Origin: [Actinomadura] parvosata subsp. kistnae
Lineage (GTDB): Bacteria; Actinomycetota; Actinomycetes; Streptosporangiales; Streptosporangiaceae
DNA: 64,000 bases
Direction: 5' to 3'
NCBI RefSeq assembly: GCF_900323885.1
Contig: NZ_OOHJ01000018.1
Span: forward strand, 2,777,001-2,841,000
Shown here: positions 48,249 to 55,702 of the stretch, one piece after another
How the letters are laid out: each line of letters opens with the position of its first letter
Position numbering within the stretch: position 1 is the stretch's first letter
Program-made: the position numbers and the translations under genes
Notes under the pieces: generated by a model
What the model saw: the letters and a program-made list of their open reading frames with translations, nothing else
What the model was told of the DNA's origin: nothing
The model's database searches: none

Positions 48249-48724
48249 CCTTTTGGGAGCGACTCGTCCGGGGTGCGGATGTTGACGCGGATCGCGGCGT
48301 TACCGGCGGCGATCTGCTCGGCGTTGCTGAGCCCGGTGTCCCACAGCCGCTCCCACTCCTCCTGCGACAGCTCGCCCTCGACACAGGCCAGGAAGCACGC
48401 CTTCGGGAAGGTGTCGAGGTTGTACATCTCGTCTTTCGTGTCCGGCCGGGGCGGGTGCGCGGTGACGAGCGCCTCGAAGTCGGCCGCGGACACCGCGCGC
48501 AGGGTGACGAACTCGAAGCAGTCCCGGAGTCGCTCCTCCGCCTCCCGAACGTCGGTGCGGGCCTGCTCCAGGGCGGACTCGTCGACACCGCCCTGCAGCA
48601 GCAGCATGGTGTGCAGGCGCCGCGCCCGCTCCAGTTCGTCCCGCGCCGCGGTGTCGTCGTCGACCCGCAGCGGGAACGAACCGGTCGGGCGCGGCCGGTT
48701 GAGCAGGCGATCGCGCAGGCTCAC
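48221..48724 (-). CDS. Tail-assembly chaperone (G-type)
   Basis: 167 aa from GTG 48724 (GTGA overlap with the tail tube stop). Helical, acidic: ARDELERARRLHTMLLLQGGVDESALEQARTDVREAEERLRDCFEFVTLRAV (about residues 25-76) and an SxEEWERLWDTG segment. Ends WERTEPSG 27 bp into the overlapping -1 frame. Chaperones the tape measure during tail assembly. Confidence 0.78.
   Translation of the reverse strand: MSLRDRLLNRPRPTGSFPLRVDDDTAARDELERARRLHTMLLLQGGVDESALEQARTDVREAEERLRDCFEFVTLRAVSAADFEALVTAHPPRPDTKDEMYNLDTFPKACFLACVEGELSQEEWERLWDTGLSNAEQIAAGNAAIRVNIRTPDESLPKGWERTEPSG
48251..48257 (-). promoter_or_regulatory. -1 programmed ribosomal frameshift site
   Basis: Minus-strand heptamer C-CCA-AAA in the zero frame of the 48221 gene (codons CCA 48256-48254 and AAA 48253-48251), a canonical X-XXY-YYZ slip. 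A -1 shift continues into AGG then the ATG of the 47913 frame, giving a ~270-aa fusion. GCTCCC/GGGAGC can pair around the site. Confidence 0.75.
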
Positions 48725-49206
48725 GCCGGGATCACCACGTTCTCGCTGGGCTCGGACGTGATCGCGTACTGGATGACCAGCGGGGCGGCGTTGGCCGCCA
48801 TGTTGCGCTGCTTGCCCACCGACAGGACGCGGACGGGGTAGACGTCCATGAGGTTGCCGGGCACGTCGCCGCCGTCCATCCAGATGATGTTGCCGTCCTC
48901 GTCGCGCGGCATCAGGCTGCGTACGTCGAGCCCGTCCTGGCCCTGGTAGAAGGTGATGCTGGAGTCCTCGGCTGAGATCAGGCCGGGGATGTTCGACACG
49001 TAGCGGGAGTTCAAATCCGGCGTGTCGATCTTGGCGCCGGTGACGTTCCACCCGGCGATGTCCAGGATGTCCTTCGACAGGTCGTCGCCGGAGTTGATCT
49101 CCAGTCGGGTGACGGCCGAGATGACCGCGATGGACGGCACCCACAGGCAGCGGGTGATCCCAGGGCGGAAGAACCGCTTGGCCGGAGTGATCGGCGTAGC
49201 AGCCAT
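48721..49206 (-). CDS. Major tail tube protein
   Basis: 161 aa. IDTPDLNSRYVSNIPGLISAEDSSITFYQGQDGLDVRSLMPRDEDG (about residues 60-105) followed by a beta-rich C-terminus (VYPVRVLSVGKQRNMAANAAPLVIQYAIT) is the usual siphovirus tail tube pattern. Polymerises around the tape measure. It starts 1 bp inside the preceding stop (TAATG) and lies just after an intragenic terminator. Confidence 0.85.
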   Translation of the reverse strand: MAATPITPAKRFFRPGITRCLWVPSIAVISAVTRLEINSGDDLSKDILDIAGWNVTGAKIDTPDLNSRYVSNIPGLISAEDSSITFYQGQDGLDVRSLMPRDEDGNIIWMDGGDVPGNLMDVYPVRVLSVGKQRNMAANAAPLVIQYAITSEPSENVVIPA

Positions 49207-49439
49207 TACTGCTCTCCCTTCGCGCGCCGACCCTTCGGCGACTCAGATGCGGGCAAAGAAGAAGCCCCGGTGGTTGTCACCGGGGCTTCAGCGGTCTTGG
49301 TCCGGGGCTTGGGCGGCTCCGGAGGAGGAGGTGGGTCCGTGTCCTCCCAGCCGGCGCGGCGCCGCTGCGGGCGGCTCGCGGCGGGCACCTGCACCTTGCG
49401 CCCGTCGAGGTCCGGGTGGGTCATCCAGATCTTGTCCAC
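49206..49439 (-). CDS. Small proline-rich phage protein between head and tail modules
   Basis: 77 aa from GTG 49439 with AGGAGG upstream. VDKIWMTHPDLDGRKVQVPAASRP is a conserved-looking actinophage N-terminus; the rest is PPPPPEPPKPRTKT-type low complexity with a basic end. A perfect terminator hairpin is embedded in its 3' half. Function unknown. Confidence 0.65.
   Translation of the reverse strand: MDKIWMTHPDLDGRKVQVPAASRPQRRRAGWEDTDPPPPPEPPKPRTKTAEAPVTTTGASSLPASESPKGRRAKGEQ
49261..49289 (-). terminator. Intrinsic terminator inside the 49206 gene
   Basis: GAAGCCCCGGTG (49261-49272) pairs perfectly with CACCGGGGCTTC (49278-49289), loop of five; on the minus strand it is followed by TTCTTTG. 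It lies in coding sequence, about 55 bp before the tail tube ATG. Confidence 0.75.
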
Positions 49440-49447
49440 GCGTCCTC

Positions 49448-49951
49448 CTACGAGCTCGCGCCGACGATGACCACGTCGTAGGTCACGCTGGTGCCGGCGC
49501 CCGAGTTGACGAGGTTGAGCAGGTCGCCCGTGCCGCCGGTGACGACGACGCCGGCCGCGCTGGGGTCGTACCACCAGAACATGCCGCCGGGCTTGACCCC
49601 GATCCCGTCGCCGGCCGCCAGGAACAGCGGGGCCCCGTTGGAGGCGGGCATGACGACGTTGACGTTGTTGGTGTTGCCCGAGGCGGCGAGCACCAGCAGC
49701 ATCTTGATCCGGGCGAAGGTGAGCGTCGTCCCGAACGGGCCGGTGAGCGAGCCCGCCAGGTCGATCGCGTCGGTCGCGGACGCGGCCACCGTGCGCCGGT
49801 CCGACCAGATCATGTTCGCCGCGCCAGCACCCGCACCCTCGCTGAAGGCGATCTGGCGGGCCAGCTTGATCACGCTGGACGGCGTGGACAGGTCCAGCGG
49901 GGAGGTCAGCTCTGATTCGAGCTGCCAGCCCGCGCGGAAGCTAAAGGCCAT
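49448..49951 (-). CDS. Beta-rich virion protein (decoration or tail-completion candidate)
   Basis: 167 aa. FSFRAGWQLESELTSPLDLSTPSSVIKLARQIAFSEGAGAGAANMIWSDRRTVAASATDAIDLAGSL (about residues 4-70) and GGMFWWYDPSAAGVVVTGG; a mixed beta structure seen in actinophage head-tail regions. Placed between connectors and tail tube. Confidence 0.6.
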   Translation of the reverse strand: MAFSFRAGWQLESELTSPLDLSTPSSVIKLARQIAFSEGAGAGAANMIWSDRRTVAASATDAIDLAGSLTGPFGTTLTFARIKMLLVLAASGNTNNVNVVMPASNGAPLFLAAGDGIGVKPGGMFWWYDPSAAGVVVTGGTGDLLNLVNSGAGTSVTYDVVIVGASS

Positions 49952-49966
49952 CAGGGGTCCTCTCGG

Positions 49967-50401
49967 TCATCGGAAGCCGTGCTCCCTCGCTGTCTCATCC
50001 ACCGCGGCGACGGTGGCTGCTAGTGCGCCGTCCATGCCTGATTCGGCCGCGGGTGCCAGGTAGGAGCGGGTCTGCTGGGTCACCCACCGGTCGCGGTTGC
50101 CGAACACCGGGTGGCGGAAGGTGGCGTTGCCCCGGATGCCCTCGTACGGGCGGCCGTGCGGGGCGACCGCGCGCCGCACCCGCATCGACACGCCGGGGTC
50201 GCGCTTGCTGAACCTGATCGACAGCGAGATCGCGCGCGGGATCCGCGCCGACCAGGAGGCGCGAACCTTCGCGTCGGCGACGATCGGCTCGGCAGCGGTC
50301 TTCAGCGCGGGCCGCAGCTTCTTGCGCAGATCCGGCTCGATCGAGCCGAGATCCTTCTGCAGGACGCGGATCGCCTCTGTCGGGTCTGCCGGGTCGGCCA
50401 T
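49967..50401 (-). CDS. HK97 gp10-type head-tail joining protein
   Basis: 144 aa from ATG 50401 (TGATG overlap). LQKDLGSIEPDLRKKLRPALKTAAEPIVADAKVRASWSARI at the start and HPVFGNRDRWVTQQTRSYL near the end match the gp10/minor tail connector family (HPxFGN motif). Links head completion to tail attachment. Confidence 0.8.
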   Translation of the reverse strand: MADPADPTEAIRVLQKDLGSIEPDLRKKLRPALKTAAEPIVADAKVRASWSARIPRAISLSIRFSKRDPGVSMRVRRAVAPHGRPYEGIRGNATFRHPVFGNRDRWVTQQTRSYLAPAAESGMDGALAATVAAVDETAREHGFR

Positions 50402-50862
50402 CACGCGTCCGCGAACGCGTCGACGTGGACGACGAACCGCACCGTGCAGACGGGGCCGTCGTCCGTCTGGTCGGCCACCATGTCCAGGGTGGACATGGTG
50501 GCCATCATCACCAGGCCACCCAGCCGGGAGTCTTTGGCGAGCTCGCTGCGGAATCCGGTCAGCAGCTCGAACGCCCGCTCGCGAGTGGTGCGAGCGTCGG
50601 GCCGGCCGCCGCGGTGCGCGTCGCCGCGCCACGAGCTGACCAGGCACATGACGTCGTAGCGCTCCATGTCCGGCTGCATGTCGAGCTGCTCGCGGGTCAT
50701 GGTCGAGCGGACGTCCGGCTCGGTCGGGCTGCCGCTGTAGCCGATCTCGATCACGTCGCGTTCGACGTTCGTGGTCGGGCCGCCGTCGAGGACCTGAACG
50801 TGCGGCCAGGCGCGCTCAGCGAGCGCTACGAGCGCGTCCAGGACTGCGGGGATGGTAGACAC
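50401..50862 (-). CDS. Tail terminator-like protein
   Basis: 153 aa. Starts STIPAVLDALVALAERAWPHVQVLDGGPTTNVERDVIEIGYSG and has the alpha/beta layout of tail terminator (gpU-like) proteins. Gene order (connector, gp10, this protein, then tail tube) supports it. Confidence 0.7.
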   Translation of the reverse strand: MSTIPAVLDALVALAERAWPHVQVLDGGPTTNVERDVIEIGYSGSPTEPDVRSTMTREQLDMQPDMERYDVMCLVSSWRGDAHRGGRPDARTTRERAFELLTGFRSELAKDSRLGGLVMMATMSTLDMVADQTDDGPVCTVRFVVHVDAFADA

Positions 50863-50914
50863 CGGGCAAGCCTCCTCACTCGGCTACAAGCCGTTCAGAG
50901 ACGTTCAGGGCATG

Positions 50915-51757
50915 TCAGCCGACGAGTGGTTCGTCTCGTTCCTGGGTCTTCTTCAAGCCGAGCAGCTCCATCACCCGGAAGGGCAAGGCGAAGGGGCGGA
51001 TGCTGGCGGCAATGGCGTCGGAGTCGCCCAGCATCGGGCGTCCTCCGCCGTTGTTGTGCTGGGAGCCCTGCCACAAGTGCTTGATCAAATCCAGGCCGGC
51101 CAGACGGAAGTTGAGCGGCAACGGTGTGCGTCCGACCCGCGTGGTCACCCGGAAGTCCCCGTACCAGTCGGGCAGCAGCAGCACACCCTCGGAGTGCTTC
51201 AGCCGGTAGCCGTCCGTTCCCGCGAGCGGGTCGGCCGCCGGCACCGCCGCGCCACCGGGTAGCCGGACCACGCTCACGATCGAGATGACCGGCCGGTCCG
51301 GCAGCACCGCCACGCCGCGGCAAGCCGACACATCCGCGACGACAGTCTGCGGGGTGACGTGCCCGACCCGGTCCTCGATGACCTGGCAGGCCGCGCCGAT
51401 GATCCGGCGCAACGCCTCGTCGTCCTCGGTGAGCAGCCGGTCCTTCCGCAGGTGCTCCTTGGCGTCGGCCAGGCTGACGAATGGGGCGCCCTCGGCCGGT
51501 TCGACGTCGATGACGTCGGTGTAGGACGAGGCGTTGTCTCCGGTGGCCAGCCAGCGCACCTGGTGTACGCCGGCCTGCACGGTCGCGTAGTCGTAGGTGT
51601 ACACGCCGGTCGACGCGGGTGCGACCGGGTCCTGCACGAAAACGGTGCCGTCCGGCAGCGTGATCGTCAGTGCGACAGTGCCGGCGTTGGCCAGCGCGCC
51701 GCTCGGGTCCGTGATGGTGATGGACAGCGGCACCTTGGCGCCGAGATCGAAACTCAT
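50915..51757 (-). CDS. Head-tail connector (gp6-like) with N-terminal Ig-like extension
   Basis: 280 aa from ATG 51757. The N-terminal ~95 residues are an Ig-like beta domain (LSITITDPSGALANAGTVALTITLPDG). The rest begins VSLADAKEHLRKDRLLTEDDEALRRIIGAACQVIEDRVG, the helical gp6/YqbG connector pattern, and ends in RVMELLGLKKTQERDEPL. The fused beta domain may project from the neck. Confidence 0.78.
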   Translation of the reverse strand: MSFDLGAKVPLSITITDPSGALANAGTVALTITLPDGTVFVQDPVAPASTGVYTYDYATVQAGVHQVRWLATGDNASSYTDVIDVEPAEGAPFVSLADAKEHLRKDRLLTEDDEALRRIIGAACQVIEDRVGHVTPQTVVADVSACRGVAVLPDRPVISIVSVVRLPGGAAVPAADPLAGTDGYRLKHSEGVLLLPDWYGDFRVTTRVGRTPLPLNFRLAGLDLIKHLWQGSQHNNGGGRPMLGDSDAIAASIRPFALPFRVMELLGLKKTQERDEPLVG

Positions 51758-52509
51758 CCGCCCTCCATCCTGGGTCCGCGCCGGTCGACGGCGGTCATCG
51801 CGACTGCGGCCCGGTCGGCGGCGGTCATCGTTCCGGGACGCTGCGGGACGACGTCCGAGGTGCCGCTGAGTGCCACCTGTAGCGGCGGCAGGACGATGTT
51901 CAGCACGCCCTCGACGCGCACCTCGCCGGTCAGACTCATGGTGAGGGCGGGCAGCGTGGCGGCCATGACGCCGGTCACGCCGCTGTCGGGCAGCGTCGAG
52001 GCAGACGAGCCGGGGACGCCGTCCCACGATGCCCCGGGCGAGTCGCCGTCGAAGTAGGAGTCGAGGGTGGGGGCGGCCTCGACCAGCACCATCGTGAAGT
52101 CTGCGGGGCCCGACCCGAAGTTGTAGTTGTCCGTGATCAGGCTGGCGAACGCGGCGTTGGCAGGCGCGGTCGCGGTGAGGGACACCCGGGAGACGGCCCG
52201 TGCGGGGACGCTGTAGGAGCCGTTGCTGTAGGTGATCACGGAGCTGGCGGCGTTGCGCCACTCGATGTAGACGGCGCCGCTGATGGTGGCCAGCGGGTTG
52301 TCGAAGTAGCAGTACATGGACACCGTGTACTGCTGGCCCGCGACAACCGTGCCCCGGCTGGAGTTGGAGAAGGTGCCGCTGGTGTATCTGGCGGCGAAGG
52401 GGCGGCTGAACCCGGATACCGCGGTCCGGGCCGGGGTCGAGCCGCCGCCCCAGCCGGCGTTGTCGTTCGCGCAGGCCGGGTTCAGGCAGGTGTTGTGCCG
52501 GGTGGCCAC
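51754..52509 (-). CDS. Carbohydrate-binding-like virion protein
   Basis: 251 aa. Begins RHNTCLNPACANDNAGWGGG, then a jelly-roll pattern with VVAGQQYTVSMYCYFDNPLATISGAVYIEWRN, as in phage-borne CBM-like modules that often start with NPxxxxN. Ends near RPGTMTAADRAAVAMTAVDRRG. Possibly a capsid decoration protein that binds glycans; inferred from fold pattern. Confidence 0.6.
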   Translation of the reverse strand: MATRHNTCLNPACANDNAGWGGGSTPARTAVSGFSRPFAARYTSGTFSNSSRGTVVAGQQYTVSMYCYFDNPLATISGAVYIEWRNAASSVITYSNGSYSVPARAVSRVSLTATAPANAAFASLITDNYNFGSGPADFTMVLVEAAPTLDSYFDGDSPGASWDGVPGSSASTLPDSGVTGVMAATLPALTMSLTGEVRVEGVLNIVLPPLQVALSGTSDVVPQRPGTMTAADRAAVAMTAVDRRGPRMEGG

Positions 52510-52513
52510 GGCA

Positions 52514-52792
52514 CTACCGGATGATGGTGCCCTGCAAGGGCGGCAGCGCCGACGCCGTGAACGTCTCCTGGTGGGTGACCGGCTCGCCCGTCTCCGGGTT
52601 CATCACCCACTCGTCGTTCTCGTCCACGTCGATGATGTCGGCGACCGCCCGCACCGGGGTTTCGTCGAACACCTCGATGTACCAGGAGGCGTCGTGCGGG
52701 ATGCTCTCCGAGGCGCACCAGTTCATGAAGAAGCTGTAGGGGCCCGCCTGGTAGAGCGGATCGTGGCGGACTTCCACGGTCAGGTACGGCAC
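52514..52792 (-). CDS. Phage head-region protein, unknown
   Basis: 92 aa, acidic (DIIDVDENDEWVMNPETGEPVTHQET). No family recognised. Operonic position between capsid and connector genes makes it a virion or assembly candidate. Confidence 0.55.
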   Translation of the reverse strand: MPYLTVEVRHDPLYQAGPYSFFMNWCASESIPHDASWYIEVFDETPVRAVADIIDVDENDEWVMNPETGEPVTHQETFTASALPPLQGTIIR

Positions 52793-52802
52793 GTGTGTCT
52801 CC

Positions 52803-53234
52803 TCATCCAGCGGGCATGGTCGCGGTGCCGGCCGTGATGGTCACGGTGACGCCGGTGTTGATCACGGGGGTGTTCATCGTCAGGTCGCCACCGCCACCGC
52901 TGCCCGTGACGCTGCCGTCCACGATCCCGAGCCCGGCGCCAGCCGCCTCGGTGGAGTCGAGCATCCGGAACCATCCGGCGGTGCCGTCGGCCAGCCCGGC
53001 GTCCGTCAGCGAGGGCGTGGTGTCGAGCGCCACGGACCCGGCCACTGCGGCAGCGAACGCCGGGTCGGACAGCACGAACTCGGCCAGCAGAGTGCCCGTC
53101 GGCGCCGACCCAGGGCCGGTGGGCTGAGAGCCGGTGTAGACACGGATGACGCCCGGCCCGGTGCCGCCGTTGGCCAGCGCCGCGATGGCGTCCGCTGCGG
53201 CGTTGCGGGCCGCAGTCGAGATGCGGACCGCCAT
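52803..53234 (-). CDS. Phage head-region beta-rich protein, unknown
   Basis: 143 aa. Conserved-looking start ISTAARNAAADAIAALANGGTGPGVIRVYTGSQP and Gly/Thr-rich beta end ITAGTATMPAG. Similar small proteins sit after the capsid gene in many actinophages; possibly head decoration. Confidence 0.6.
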   Translation of the reverse strand: MAVRISTAARNAAADAIAALANGGTGPGVIRVYTGSQPTGPGSAPTGTLLAEFVLSDPAFAAAVAGSVALDTTPSLTDAGLADGTAGWFRMLDSTEAAGAGLGIVDGSVTGSGGGGDLTMNTPVINTGVTVTITAGTATMPAG

Positions 53235-53435
53235 CTACGCCTTCTTCGTACTGGTGCGCCGGGACCCTGTCCGCTTGGCAGGCTGCTCGGGTTCGGCACT
53301 GTCGGCGCCGGCCGGCGTGAAGTACTGCGGGGCCGCCTGGACGGCGGGGTCGTCGTCCGCCAGCTCGTCACCGGCGGCGACAGTGCGCCACCCATCGGGG
53401 GTGGGCATGTGGAACGTCTGTGCGGCGCGCTGCAC
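53235..53435 (-). CDS. Small phage protein after the capsid gene
   Basis: 66 aa from GTG 53435, chosen for the GGAAGGAGG Shine-Dalgarno four bases before it. PDGWRTVAAGDELADDDPAVQAAP and a basic end KRTGSRRTSTKKA. Unknown; the middle resembles short head proteins with the VxxGxxxxxxHPxV pattern. Confidence 0.55.
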   Translation of the reverse strand: MQRAAQTFHMPTPDGWRTVAAGDELADDDPAVQAAPQYFTPAGADSAEPEQPAKRTGSRRTSTKKA

Positions 53436-53454
53436 GGCGCCTCCTTCCCGTGGG

Positions 53455-53483
53455 GAGGGCGGGGACACGACGTCCCCGCCCTC
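53455..53483 (-). terminator. Hairpin just after the capsid gene
   Basis: GAGGGCGGGGAC (53455-53466) pairs perfectly with GTCCCCGCCCTC (53472-53483), loop of five. It lacks a T run, so it may protect the capsid mRNA 3' end or cause partial termination. Confidence 0.6.
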
Positions 53484-53489
53484 GACTTG

Positions 53490-54935
53490 CTAGGCCGTGA
53501 CGACGCGCAGCACCCGGAACGCGTCCGGGACCAGCACGTTCGCGCCTACACGCCAAAACGCGTACCAGCCGACCTCGCCGGTCGGCCTCTGGTTGGCGCC
53601 CTTCACCAGCGGCTCGTAGGCCACCGTCATGCCGACCCGATCCACGATCAGGTACTGGGAGAAGTCGCCGCACAGCAGGATGTCGTTCGTGGACGCGGCG
53701 GCGAGCGTGCCGTCCATCGCCGACGACTCGTACACGGGGCGTCCGAGCAGCAGCGAAGGCGTGGCCATGCCCAGGTCGGTCCAGAACGCGTGCTGCGGCC
53801 CGGTGCCCGTGGCGAACTGGCGGGTCAGCGACAGGATCGACTCGTTGGCGACCCACGAGGCGCGCGAACGCCAGCGCGGCGGCACCGCGTCCTTGGTCGC
53901 GTACACGTCAGCGACGTCGTAGGTGGCGCCGCCCGTGACGCGGGAGCCGGCCACCGCAGCGACGGCGGTGACGGCGCCGAACGGCTGGTTGGAGCCGGTG
54001 CCGACCGCGAATGCCGTAGCCTCCAGGTTGTCCTTCGCGTCGTTGAGCAGCATCCCGACCTGAGAGGCGATGTTGGTGTCCATCGTGGCCTCGAACGACG
54101 CCTGAAGGTAGGCGTCGGCCGAGTGGATGTGCACGGCCGGCTGCGCGAACGTGGGGCTGTTGTCCGGCACCTGCGTGCCTTCCGCGGCCCGCCACTGCGC
54201 GGTCACACCCGCCGTGGAGACGCCGTGCCACTCGTTCGTGGTGATCGTCTCGGTGCGGGCGATCTGCCGGAACGGGTTCGTGCTGCCGGCGTTCGTCAGG
54301 ATCAGCGTCGGGTCCAGGTGGAACGGCACGAGGAACCCACCGGCCGCGCCGGAGCCCTCGTTGATGGCGCGGCGGTGCTCGTCAGCGAACCGGAGCGCTC
54401 GCTGCTCCTCGTCGTCGAGCTGCCACGGCTGGACGCCGGCGAGGATCGCCTCGAACGCCCGCTGGTAGGCGGGGCTGCCTGTGAGCAGCATGTGCCGGGC
54501 AATCCGGCCGTGCCGGTCGCCGCGCTCCAGCAGCCGGGTGACGTGCTCGCGCCCGTCGTCGCCGAGCTCGGCGGGAGCCTGCTCGACGGCGGCCAGCGCC
54601 CGCGCCCGCAGGTCTGGAGCGGCGACCGCGCGGGCGCGCACCTGGTCCAGTCCGTCGTACGGGTCGGTCCGGGTGAGCAGCTCCGGCCCACGGTCGGTGC
54701 CGCCCGGCTCCAGGCCGCGCCCGTTGCGGGCGGCGGTGGCCGCGGTGGTGCGCACCCGGGCGATGGTCTCGGCGCGGCGGGCGAGCGGCTCACGCTCGGT
54801 CTCCAGCTCGGCGTACTCGGTCTCGAGTTCGTCGAACCGGGCGGACTGCGTCTCGTCCAGGTCCGTGTCCGCGAGCGTGAGCAGCTCGGCGCGAATCGCC
54901 GTCAGCCGCTCGTCGATCTCAGCCAGTCGGTTCAC
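53490..54935 (-). CDS. HK97-fold major capsid protein with delta domain
   Basis: 481 aa. N-terminal scaffolding-like delta domain of coiled coil (NRLAEIDERLTAIRAELLTLADTD ... ELETEYAELETEREPLARR), cleaved by the adjacent protease in relatives, then the HK97 fold: HLDPTLILTNAGSTNPFRQIARTETITTNEW, and GDFSQYLIVDRVGMTVAYEPLVKGANQRPTGEVGWYAFWRVGANVLVPDAFRVLRV (about residues 425-480). Builds the icosahedral shell. Coupled to the protease gene (ATGA). Confidence 0.93.
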   Translation of the reverse strand: MNRLAEIDERLTAIRAELLTLADTDLDETQSARFDELETEYAELETEREPLARRAETIARVRTTAATAARNGRGLEPGGTDRGPELLTRTDPYDGLDQVRARAVAAPDLRARALAAVEQAPAELGDDGREHVTRLLERGDRHGRIARHMLLTGSPAYQRAFEAILAGVQPWQLDDEEQRALRFADEHRRAINEGSGAAGGFLVPFHLDPTLILTNAGSTNPFRQIARTETITTNEWHGVSTAGVTAQWRAAEGTQVPDNSPTFAQPAVHIHSADAYLQASFEATMDTNIASQVGMLLNDAKDNLEATAFAVGTGSNQPFGAVTAVAAVAGSRVTGGATYDVADVYATKDAVPPRWRSRASWVANESILSLTRQFATGTGPQHAFWTDLGMATPSLLLGRPVYESSAMDGTLAAASTNDILLCGDFSQYLIVDRVGMTVAYEPLVKGANQRPTGEVGWYAFWRVGANVLVPDAFRVLRVVTA

Positions 54936-55702
54936 AGGAGGATCCCTCTCTTCATCAGTCGAGCCCGCGCCTGTGCGCGGGACATGACCGGACCAGAGCG
55001 GTGGCCCTGCTTGGGCTCCGACTCCTCCGAACCGGCCCCCTCCTCGGGGGTGGTGGGATCGCCTCCGGCCCCAGGCGGGGTGGTGGACGAAAGCATGCGG
55101 GCCAACTCGGCGCGCTCGGCGTCGTCGAGGCTGGCGAACTCCTCGGCCAGCGAGCGCACGCCCAAGATGGTGGCGGGCTCGTAGGCGGGCAGCGGGGTGG
55201 GCCCGTACTCGCGCAGCGCGATCTCGCTGCGCACCACGGTCACCAGATCGCCGCCGCGGGTGGCCCGGTACGGCCGGCTGACGGGCTTGGACGGCTTCGA
55301 CTGGATCATCCGCCCGCTGAAGGACTGCGCGGTGATGTCGCCGTTACGGATGGCCTCGAGCACCTCATCGGCGAGAGGCGTCTTGTTGTAGCGGGTGATG
55401 GTCAGTAGACCCTTGGCGTCCGCGCGCACTTCCAGCGGCGTGCCGAGCGGGACGCTGGCCCGCTCGGACGGGGTGCCGTGCAGGGTCGCGGCGTGGTTGT
55501 AGAACACGCCGAACCGCAGGCCACGCTCGGTCAGCGTCTTGTCGAACGCCGTGCGGGCGATCTCCTCCATGTAGTGGCCATCACGGTCGTGGATCTCTGC
55601 CGGGGTGTCGAACACTGCGGCGTACGCCGTGACGGTGCGGCCGTCCCCGCCGGGCGCGATGGCGATGTCGTCCAGCGGGAAGGCCCTGGTGAAGTACGTC
55701 AT
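54932..55702 (-). CDS. HK97-type prohead protease
   Basis: 256 aa. Catalytic His in VFYNHAATLHGTPSERASVPLG and Ser in DITAQSFSGRM follow the U35/S78 prohead protease pattern. C-terminal acidic linker then MSRAQARARLMKRG. Cleaves scaffold and capsid delta domain during maturation. Confidence 0.9.
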   Translation of the reverse strand: MTYFTRAFPLDDIAIAPGGDGRTVTAYAAVFDTPAEIHDRDGHYMEEIARTAFDKTLTERGLRFGVFYNHAATLHGTPSERASVPLGTPLEVRADAKGLLTITRYNKTPLADEVLEAIRNGDITAQSFSGRMIQSKPSKPVSRPYRATRGGDLVTVVRSEIALREYGPTPLPAYEPATILGVRSLAEEFASLDDAERAELARMLSSTTPPGAGGDPTTPEEGAGSEESEPKQGHRSGPVMSRAQARARLMKRGILL

